Shown here piece after piece: positions 49,401-61,400 of a stretch of DNA of 64,000 bases. The translations under genes and the position numbers were made by a program. Under the pieces are notes generated by a model. The model was not told the origin of the DNA and ran no database searches. It worked only from the letters and a program-made list of their open reading frames with translations. Origin of the DNA: Alitta virens (taxonomy: Eukaryota > Annelida > Polychaeta > Phyllodocida > Nereididae); assembly GCA_932294295.1 (NCBI GenBank), contig OW028584.1, positions 30,551,231-30,615,230 on the forward strand, given 5' to 3'. Within the stretch, counting starts at the first letter, position 1; each line of letters begins with the position of its first letter.

Positions 49401-52400
49401 TTGTATTGTTCATTATATTGAACTATTTATAACTGAGGCCTATTCAATTGTCTCGGGTTGTGCCAAAGGTTAAAGCTAAAGGTTCATATTGGTGTTTTTG
49501 TGCTGAAGTCAGCCCAGAGCTGCTATGTCTTGTAAGTAGCTATGTTCTTGCAATCTTGAAATTAATCTGATTTATGTGACATTTTTTTTAGTATTTATAT
49601 TATATGGTATATTACTCTGCATTAATTTCTCAATGATTTAATTAATTTCAAACATTGTATACTGTAATTAGTTGTCAGACATGTCAAATATACATATTTA
49701 TAGGCGATTGTATGTTGTTTCAGATTCACCTAATTGACAGATGTTGTTTCAGATTCACCTAATTGACAGATGTCTATTTGAGTGCAATAAAAGTATCAGC
49801 TCTAACAAGTTTATCTCCAATTACTCAATTTAAAACGCAAACGCCAACAAAGGGTCTGCAGAAAACAAGGACACAAATTCTTGGTGTACTTGCCAATATA
49901 CAACTGGTATGTAAAATATCCAATTTCTTACCAGACATTTTACTGGTTGCACCAGAAGAAGATGGTGTATCCGTTGCCGTAGCTACAGCTTCGGTTGTCC
50001 CTGACGAAAGACCAATAGCACCTAGGAATGAACCAAACAGCCCCGCTGACCCTGTTGCCATGGGTGATGACCCCGTTACAGGTGATCCAGTTGCACCTAA
50101 TGTTCCTTCTTGACCTTGGGTCTGTTCATTTGAACTGTCAAGGTCTTCTAATTGTAATGTTGACGTCTCAAGGTGACTCATTGTCTGAATGCAGTCATTG
50201 CATACTCTCTCCTTCTTACTGTGGAAGAAGACAAAAAGTCATAGCTTATTCCAAGGATTATCAAAAGTTCATATTCTTCGCATCAAGAAAAATTAATGTT
50301 CTGTCATGTTAATCGATAATTTCCCCAAGAACCGAAATCTAATTACAGCACACAATGGTATAATGCAGAAGTTAGGTGAGACATATTTTTTAGCTTCTCT
50401 GATCTGCCAATATGATAAGAAATGCCGACAGACAATAAAATGATAGGTCACAATATAATATATATTTTTTTTTTTCAATCTTCAAAGATCTGAACCTTTA
50501 AAAGTTGCCCCGAGAGGCCGAGAAGATCGAGAAACCAAAGATTAAATAAATGTGGCAGCAAAAGTACACTGCTCGCGTGAAGTATCACGCCATCTCGTGA
50601 AATGTCGAAGAACCACAAGACGTGGCAAACTGAATTATAGTCTCTCTGTCACCAAACTTCGAAAGCACAAAAATATGAAAAAGCTCACCTGCTATAAGGC
50701 ACATCAATGAAGTTGTTTGAACAGGCGTGGCAAAATATTCTTCCACATTTCCGACAATGGTGCTGAAAATAGTACATGTACACAATTTAATTTTTAAAAT
50801 TTCAACACATAAAATTGCAGCTCAGACAAAACAAGATCTTCACAGTCAATGTTATATGTACTGGTGCTTAAGCAATAGCGAATATCACTGGCTGCGAAAA
50901 AGCCATGCAGCAGTCAGTGTCAATCATGACACTAAATGTCCGTAAATGACTCTTAACATACCTTACGCAACAAAAGTGAAAATTCAGCTTTACAATCCAT
51001 GCAGCTTTTGACAGAGCTGCTATCCATCCATTTAGCGTTGACGAACAATTTGCGGACATCTTCTAGGGTGTCTTTCTGTTGCCATAGCATGGCTTTGTCT
51101 CTGAAATAAACAAAAACATTCATCAGTTAACATAACATCTCCATTTTGAAAAGATTTTTTAAAAATTTATTTCGAGATTTAATCAAATTCAAGAGCGCGC
51201 CGCACTCACTTCACTATTTTTATCAGATGGCCCTTGACCTTGGAATAATCTTCTCTCAGAGACTCCATGTTGGTTTTGGTGTGTTCCAATTCTTTCGTCA
51301 GTTTTTCTTCCATTTCTAAAGAATCGTGCTAAAAAAGGAATGTGCAAAATTTAGGAAAATGGCGTTCTGTCCTGTCGAGAGATGGAGCTACGACCACACC
51401 GGTCTTGCTATTGTTTAATGACGTCATCCAATTGTAACGTCATCAAATGCACTGATTGACCTTTTGTTGATGACGTCATTAAACAATAGCAAGACCGGTG
51501 TGGTCGTAGCTCCATCTCTCGACAGGACAGAACGCCATTGTTTACAACAGTCATTCCTGGTTTTGCAGAATTTTTTTTTTTTTTAAACTGGCATGTTGCT
51601 ATCTTTCATAGATATCTGAATTACTCTGACGTCTTAAAGGTGCACTGTCTGTCAAATTTGCACATTAAAATAATGATATAAATCAATACTGCCTTCTTGT
51701 CGCATGATATTTTTCACCATTACATACCCACTATAGCAAAACAAGGTAGTTTTAATTTACAATAAATAATAAAAATATGAGTTTTTTATGCCATCAAAAA
51801 CTCAATATGTAAACAAACCCAGTGATGACATCACAATACTAAACAATGGTGATGATGTAATTTCCATTGTGTTTCCAATGTTTTGGTTTTAAGTAATTAA
51901 TGTCTTATAAAATCATTAATTCACACAAATTTAGTGTGCCTTGATTACTAAAGGTAATTTTCAACTGCTTGATAGTGTCTTAGAAAATTGCGAATTTTGA
52001 CAGACAGTGCAACTTTAAACAATAGTGAAAATCGCTATGTAAAATGGGACAGGCAACAATTCATCCATCAATGATTTAAAGAAAAAGTTACAATTCATAT
52101 AACATCTTCTGAAGACCATTACTACTTCGTTATTTTGCAGAATATGTCTTCACACAATTGTGAAGTTAAACGAGTCATATTTTTTCAGTATTTCAATTAC
52201 AGATTGAGTATTTTTACAGAACCGTGCCTAATAAATGCTCAACATTTCCATCAACAATTTCACAACACTTGCATGTAATCAGTGACCAGTTTAAATGTGA
52301 ACTGAGAAATAGTCAATATTATATCATTGCATTTGTACTTTTTGTGAACATGCGGAAATAATCATGCCAAAAAAGCTGATGCTCAATGAAAAACGCCGAT

Positions 52401-55400
52401 CATTCAATCCTATACTGCACGGACCGTGTGCCAGATTGATCTTTCAGTGCGATACTAAACAAAAACAAAATGTGGACAGTCTATTTGTTAGTTAAAAATG
52501 ACACAAACCTTAATTTTTAGTGCAAGGGATTTCTCTTCTTCAAGCATTTTTGACGTCTGTAAGGAGAAGCGAAAAGTCTCAAAGACCAATTCACACCAAA
52601 CCACAAATCAGGTGAAATTGCACAGATAGTCAACAAAATGTTGTTGATAAACTAAATAAATGAAACTGTAACAGGACATTACAGTACAGTATAACAGACA
52701 TCTTGTAATTAAACAGAGAGTGACGATCCAACCCACGAGCACTTGAATGTATTTTAGTGCCTGGTACCAGCTCCATATATATGATACAATATATATATAT
52801 TATGTATAAGATACTCCGATTTGGGCAAAATAATTCAAGTGTTCATGAGATCTTGTGACTGCATCAACTACACTTGATCATAATTGTCAATGAGCTGATT
52901 GTATGTTCACATCATTAAACAATACTTTGGACTTTCTTTATGTCCATGTATTTTGGCAATTATAGGTTTAACGGTATTCTAATTTATAACCTTTTACTAA
53001 TGTATTACTGATAATGCATAAAATACATATCAATTTTGAACCAAAGTGGTATTCAAAACATTCACCAAAATTTTGCAAAAAGGTCTGCTTGGGGTGCCCA
53101 CATTTTCCTTCAATATGAACTCTCTACTTTGCCAGACCAAAAAGAGAGTTTTCATAACACCAGTTAATGTCACAAAAGCATCCGTAACTTTTGATCCACA
53201 AGATAGATCTACAAGATAGATTTGAACGAAACTAGCAGAAATTATACTAAATATGTCTGCAATTCTGATGTGATCCGCTCTGGACACTCTGCTTACATTT
53301 ACCTTATTTTGCTTAAGCATGTCATTAAATAATGTCATATATAATATATTCAAAACACATAATTTTCAAGACTACAGAATATAATTCCCTACTTTTCCAG
53401 ACATTTAAAATGTATTTTCCACATTCCCTTCTTTTCCCAGGTTTATCAATACTGTGGGCATCCCGTCTGCATGGTGTAAATACACAACTTATATCTCCGA
53501 GGAAACAATTTGGGAAGAAATAGATTTAACCCAAATCCAAACAAAGATCAGGAAGGTCAAAATGTAACACATGCAATAATCAGGATTTCTGTCTTAAGTC
53601 CAAACGTCAAAGATCTTACCCTCTTAAGTTCAGAGTTGACCATGCGACACTCTTCGTCCTTGTCTTGAATGCTTCTTCTCAATTCTTCAAGCTATTATCA
53701 AAAAAGAAAAAGAAATATGGAGCTTATACTACAAGTTACATATTACAGGTTATATCAGTGTACATAGGAAACCTCCACTCAGGAAAGGTAATGTGGTGGA
53801 GTGGAAAGCTCACGTTCATTTCTATGTTTTATGGATTCTGCCGATCTACCTTTTGTTGCTTTAAAATTACTGATCATTGCCGCAGACAGGGCAAATTTGT
53901 AGATTGTTGTGGATTTTGATATCTGACCAAAGCTCTGTGCTATTGCAATTTACATATCGAGACTCTCAATATGAAAAATTGGAATACTGCAGAGCTTTGG
54001 TCAAATATCATTAAAAGTATTTGTATTTGTATTTAAATACTTTTGGACATCTGAATATTTGTATTTGTATTTATCTTTGACAGTATGGAGAGTATTTTCT
54101 ATTTGTATTTAAATACTTTTTTCTGTATTTGAACCCAACCCTGATCGAGAGGCTTGTTAAAGTTATACATATTAATATGGATGAATAATTGCATAAAACA
54201 TAACACAAAAGTCTGAGCAAATATGTGGGGATTATTATCATATGGGAACTACATATAGTAGTAGGTGGGCTTAAATTAGTGATAGAACTGGTATCAACAA
54301 AAGCTGATACAAAATAAATTCATAGTATAAAATAACAGTGATAATATTAGCCTTCATTTGACAATCACCCCACTTAGTTTCTGTCCAAAAATGTAAAATT
54401 AAAAGCTGACATTTTTTTCTCAAATGCACATCCTATTAGTATTTTAGTCCAAGTGTCAGTGTTGTATTTTAAGTTTGTAATTTTGACATCCATTTTTCAC
54501 ATACCTCCACAATTAAAATGTCACAGTGTTTCCGAACAACATTAATGTCGTCACTATGGACAAATTCCTTTATGGCCGTTTCAATGTCCTCCAGCTGTGA
54601 GCCAATCATTGGTGACCAAAGAAGTCTATTAATTTACTTAATGATGCTTAATTTTAATTTCCATATATAATTATAAAATTATGTCATAATATTAGTCTTC
54701 GTAATTATATATAATTTTACCCAATTGCAATTGTCTTATCCAAAAGCTCTTGGTTTTAAGCCTAGTCACCAAACGTGTATACCCAGCGGCCAGAGGCAGA
54801 TGTAATGATGGGATGACAACCCTAGGAATCCACACTGATTCTTTCACATTAACACCAAAAAGTAAACTGTCACATGTATGAATGACTTCAAGTGTAGAGT
54901 AATTACAAGCATAGCAAGTCTGAAATTCAAATTCAAGAATGTCATATAGCAGCCGACATGTGTCTTAACCACAGATCACCAAGCAATTTACTCCGTCTGG
55001 TTTTCTCTGATTACTCAGCAACCACAAGGCCTAGATTGACAAATGACAGCTCATTGTATAGCTTACCTGCTCCTATAACTGAATTTCATATTGTCACTGC
55101 GATCAGTTCATTCTTTAGTACAGACGATCAGAAACACATCACTAATGATTAGGCCTGTACACCTTTATCTTTAAAACGATACGATACGTATCACGATACA
55201 GTAAAACTGATACGATACGTATCATGATATGTATCGTTACATTTTATCAATTAGTAATTTAGTACATATATATAAAAGTATATTATAAACCTAAAATAAT
55301 CAAAAGATACTATCAAATTTTATGAACAATCTTCATTGATTAACTGCAAACTATTAATTGTATTAAGAATCGCTGATTTTTTCCTTCACAAACACTGGAA

Positions 55401-58400
55401 CATCTGGGTAGCAGGTGTCCTATTTGCTCAAAAACGCCATTCTGCATACCGTTCAAGTGTATCGTTAGTAATAATAACGGTTATCAATACCCGTATCGTT
55501 AACCTTGTACCGGTACAAACGGTATATCGAGAACCGGTGTACAGCCCTACTAATGATTGTGTTTGATGATGACGTTATAAAAGTCAATTAACCAGCTAGT
55601 AGATCATGTAGGGACAGTTTTAAATCGTATTTCAATCAAGCACTGTCAATTGTAGGCGATGCTGGCAGAGTGCAAGTAAATTACTTTTAGGCACGATACA
55701 TTCTTGACAACTTCACCTCATTAAAACCAAGCATAATACAATCAGTGTGGGTCATAATTATAGTATGAATTAACTCACTCTGATAACAGGAATAATTTTG
55801 TCAAACCGTCACCAAAATTAAACAATTACCTTGAAAGCAGGATGTGCATTTGCATTTAAAAAAAATGTCAACTTTTGTTTATTCCACACCATTTTTAAGA
55901 AAACTAAGTTACTATCAGTTATAATAATTGTGATATAGAATGGAAACTTTAACAGCTAGTGACACAAGCATATACATTTGGCATCATCCAAAATGGCCAG
56001 GTCATCAAAATACACACCATGATCAATTTCTTTTAAAAATCGTCACAAAACGAACTCTTCTGATCATTTACAATGTTCTGAAACATCGACAGGCATCTTA
56101 AAAGTGTTGGTGATAATTTCTTGAGAGTGGCCAATTTTGATGACCCTGGCCAATTTCAATGACCCCAAGTGTATGTGACACTGCAAGCTAGTTTATGTGA
56201 CAACAGGCTTGACCCGGAATTGAACCCGGGACCCAGCATACAAGTGTACAGAATTAAACTACATCAACTTTAAACATAGTAAAGATATCAGCACTCAATA
56301 TGATCTATAATATTCTCCGCAGTAAAGAGAATTAAAGAAAAGTGGTAATATGAATGCAATTTAAGTAAAAAAAACCTGAAAATCTTTCAGGGTGGCGAAA
56401 TAATTTGAAAGTAAATTAGATTTCATTCATTTTAATTTACAGGGAATATGTGTACCAATAGAGGGAGCTAACAGTAACTGTGCCTAACCACAGATGTCAC
56501 AGATATCTTCTTTGGCCTACCCATTGTTTAACGTAAATATGTCTCCATATTAGGCATTTGTAATTATATAAACTAATACTACCTTCTTGTCTCATATTTT
56601 TTAATATTTATATTCACCATAACACACCCACTAGTGCACAATAATTCAATTGTAAGCAGCAGTAAATAATATAAATAGAGTTTTTCATGCCATCAAAAAT
56701 GCTATATGTAAACAAACCTACAGATGACGTCACAATACCGAACAATTGGTGATGACGCCATTTGTATTTGTGTTTCCAATGTTTTGGTCTACGTTTTGTC
56801 TCAATTTACGATTTATTTTTTGTAATTAATGCCTGATAGAATCATGAGCTTACAAAAATTTAGTGTGCCTTGGTGAAATAAAGGCAATTGTAAAATATTT
56901 GATAATGTCTTAGAAAATAGCAATTTTGAAAGAGAGTGCAGCTTTGATGACATCATCTGGTTGTAATTTTCACTCAATAACCTCATAATATGCTCATTGT
57001 TTACATCATTAAACATTGGTACAAAAGGCCCGGTTTCTGACAGCTCCCCCTGTTCATAAATAGTACACTCGGAATCAGCAAATTCGCCACAATCAGCGAA
57101 AACCTCCGAAATTATGCATTTCACAGTTTGTAATCAGAACATTTGTTTTGCAACTAATTGTGTACGCCATTAGCAACATATGCTTTATTTATATATAAAA
57201 AAAAATCCCACAAAATAGTTAGTTTTGCAGCAGTTAAAGGGGGGGGGTGGGGGTGAATTTCACTGTTTGGCGAATTTTATTGATGCTGAGGATGCTGAGT
57301 GTAGCCCATTGTTAGCCAGAATCATCATGATCATTTCAATAACAAACCTCTTTCCATCTTCTTGTTTCCTCTTGCTCTCTGTCCGACTTAATATCGTTTA
57401 GTTCTTGATCCAGGGCATCAACGAGTCCTTCCTGATACGCCAATTTTTCCATCAGTTCCTTCAGGTCTGCCGAGGAGTTCTAAAAAAAAAACATAAACTT
57501 TAACTTAATATCACCTGATGACCGGCTCACTAAGGTTAGTCATTATACTGTATTTACTCGAATAGAAGCCCTCCCTTCTATGTTTTTAGAGAGCATCTTA
57601 GCAGGGCCTTTATTTGAGGTGGGCCTCTTATTATTTTAGGGGCAATGAAGGACACCAAAAATGCGAAGATTTTATGAAAATAGCTCTGAAAGTCCTAAAA
57701 TTCTTACACTTAAGGTCAGTTCATAGGTAAAATATTTTGTCTGCATGGCTAAACTTGAGATCATCTCTTCTATTTGAGGGAGGCCCTTATTGTTTTGGGA
57801 AGGCAGCTGCCCTGGGCCTTTATATATGAGGTGGATATCTATTTCTATACATACTGACGTAAGGATACAATGAGGTCATTAAGAGCAGCTGATATAATAT
57901 TTATCATTTTTTAAGCAATTATTTTGTACGGAAGTTCAATAGGGTAAAGAAAATATTAAAATCAAGATTCAATGTCAATGTGTGCCAGTGCACAAAAAGT
58001 ATATTATGTATTTAATTTCACTTTGTGAAAAGTCATTCATTGGGAGTTAATTATTAATTGTCTCTTGCTGCAATCAGTTCATCTACTATGTGAGGTTCTT
58101 TGGGGGTCAAGCAAAACTTACGATCATCTCTGCGGCACATCCATAGACCCAGTTTCTTGCAAAGGGACAGTGCAATGTCTGTAGGAGTGGTTCAAGGAAC
58201 TTTCCACACTATTTATACACATTACTTACATGAAATTTCTAATTATTTCATGTGGGGCTTACTCAGGTTCCGAGTCTGGCTGCAATAAAACGAGCAGCAT
58301 TCGCTCTCAAATAAATGATAAAGCATTTTTCTTTGAACATGGAAATACCTTCTCATTCAGATGAAGTCATAAATCAATGGTAAGCACAGTAAATGACAGC

Positions 58401-61400
58401 TCTGTCCAATGGTACAGTAATCCCATTGAGAATGTTAAATATTAACAAAAATCAAAATCATCACACTGATACATATTTGTATACAGAACATGTTATACAT
58501 AACTTACTGTCTGTTGCATATGTTCGGCACTAAGCTGGAACTGTAGAGCAGACACTTCCTTCTCAAGGACGTCTTTTGACCTTTCAAGGTCGTCCATTCG
58601 TTTGGCAAAGTCCTCCTCTCGATCATTTTGCCGCAGTTTCACCTCTTCTAGTTCTTCTCGCAATGTGTTCAATTCCTCTTCTCTCTTCTTCAATTTCCTT
58701 TCGAATTTATCGCCATAATCCCTCGCGTCAGTCTTCTCTCGTTTCAGATTTTCAATCTGCGAACTTTGCACCTTGTTTTCTTCCGTCACCTTGGTGAGCT
58801 TCTCCACTAACTTTGATTTGTCATCCGCTAACGAAGTGTATTTTTCACTCATGTCATTACTACTTCTCGTTAGATTTTCACTCAGTATATTATTCTCTGC
58901 TTCTAGAACATTGGTGTTCTGTTTCAACTCATTTGTCTCCACTTGAAAGTTTTCAATTTCTAATTTGTAGTTAGAAACATCATTTTCCATCTCATGAATT
59001 TTTTCTTCAAGGTCGCTAATGGTCTTTTCTCTTTCTTTGATATTTTCCAAAGCGCCCTCCAATTTAAAAGTCGCTTGGTCTGCTGCTCCTTTCGACCTTT
59101 CACATTCTTGGAGCAATTCATCGTAATCCTGTTGCAGATTATTCCTTGCTACAGTAACAGTGTCAACTTCATAAGTCACTGACTTTATTTTCTCTTCTAA
59201 ATCTTTTTTCTGCTTCTCAAGATCACTGTTATTTACGGTAAGTTCCTCGACGGTTATTTTCAACTGGTCAATTTCCTCTTTCAACAGATCTGTTTCCGAA
59301 ACAACGCCTTCCAGTTCCTTTTTAACCTCTTCCAATTCTTGAGTAAGGGCCTCTTTGTCTTTCTGCAGATTGTCCCTTTCCGTCAGAACAGATTCTTTAT
59401 CTTTTTGCAAAGAGATTCTTTCTTCTGTTAGCGTAGAACTTGTGTCCTTTTGCTGTTTCTGAAGATTTTCACGTTCATTCAACAATGACTGTAGTTGATC
59501 ATTCAATTCCTTCATTTCTCTACTACGTTTCTCATCCTCTTTATGCCGATTTTCCTCAATGGTTTTAACTTGTTCAAGGTTTTGTTCATTTTTCTGCCTC
59601 ATTTCTGAAATTTCATCCTCCAACGTTTTCCTACTTTCCCTCTCTTCGGACAACCTGGCTTTCACTGACAAGATCTTTTCTTCGATACTTTTAGCGACAT
59701 TGACTTCAATGTCTGCCAAAGCTTCATTTGCTTGAATTAAATACGCTTCTTTTTCTTTTAATGTTTCCTCAAGCGCAGTTTTAGCAGAGTTCAAAGAGTC
59801 ATTGCTCTCCTTCAGGTCCCTAATCTCATTATTTTGCTTATGCAACTGTTCTTTAAGCTCCAACGATTCATTAATCACATCTTTTGTTTTGCCACCTTCA
59901 GAGGTCAAAAGGTCAAGGTTACTTCTCAAATCCCCAACCTGACTTAACGCAATTGTCTTTTGCGATTCAGTTTCTCTTAATACCTGGATCTTTTCTTCCA
60001 GTTTTGCCTCTAATTCGAACAACTTTTTCTGCACATTATCGTGACCTTCCTCAGATTCTTTGACCTTAACATCTAATTCTTGAATGAGCTTGACCTTCTC
60101 TTGAAGGTTAAGTTTAAGTTCTTCAATACGAGATTCTAGATCTGCATTCGACACCTCTGATTGGCTCACGAGAGTCTTCAATTCAGCCAACTGCAAACTC
60201 TGAGTCCTGTTTTCTGTCGTCATCTCATCCACTTGCTGTGTCAAAGTTTCGTTTGACTTCTTCAGTTGCAGATTTCCCGCTTCTGCAGCCTGGAGTTCTA
60301 TTTGCATGTGCTGCTGGTCGCCCAAGAATTTTTCAAGCTTCTTTTGTAACCGTGACGATCCTTCTTTTTCCTAAAGAAACAAATAAAGATTTAAAATTCA
60401 TGCACGTCATTTTAATTAACATTAAAAATCAACAGGTCACAGCACAGGAAAACCACATGCCATAACGAAACAAAACAACTAAAAATTGGACTGCGCATAA
60501 AATTCAAACAAAACACATTCGATAAAATAACTAAAAGTTAACTATAACAGCTTATTCAAAACCATAACAAACGACATAATTCATATGCACCTTATTAAGT
60601 TATAATCATCATGCTATGTGGCCTGTTTAATGCATAAATCAAAACAATTAACCATCTGAAGCAGCAAATTGACAGATGGCTACAAAAATCTGTAAACAAA
60701 CTTGCAATGATGGCACCACCATAAAATAACTATCTGTTGCTGTTGAATAAATTCGTAATTTTGTGTTTAAAATCTATAATAAACTCTAACAAATGTTAAC
60801 ACAAAGTGAACAATAACACGAAGAGCATTGAAATTTAGTGGGTCATTTCAAGGTGAAATGCTTAATCAACCATTTCATGCATACACTCAAAGGCATGTTG
60901 TGAATGAACTTATTAAAATAGAGTCTAAAAATAACATCAGAATTACGAAACCACAATAAATATATGGATAATGGTGATCATAAATGGGTATCTATTATTT
61001 GTATGTGGTCTTTCATCCTAAACAGCTACATATTGCACAAACCACACAACTATTAATATAACTGGTTATTTTGCATGACGGGAATGTAGACCAAAGTTTA
61101 GTGGGTATAAAACATTCATAACACGAGCAGAGCATAAATAATTCTTCTGTTAGCCGCTAAACTATTACCAACTTCTAGTCAGTCATAACTCAAAACAAGT
61201 TTATTGGGTTGGCACACCATGCTAATTAATCAAAAATGTCCTACCTGAGTATAAACTTTTATCATTTGATCTAAATTTCTTCAAGAAATGTTTCATTTAA
61301 TTTCATTTTAAATAAAGTATAAAAATTTAACCCAGTCAAAAATTTATTTCAATAAACCAAACCAAAACAACATGGCCACATAACAAATGATTATAAGAAA

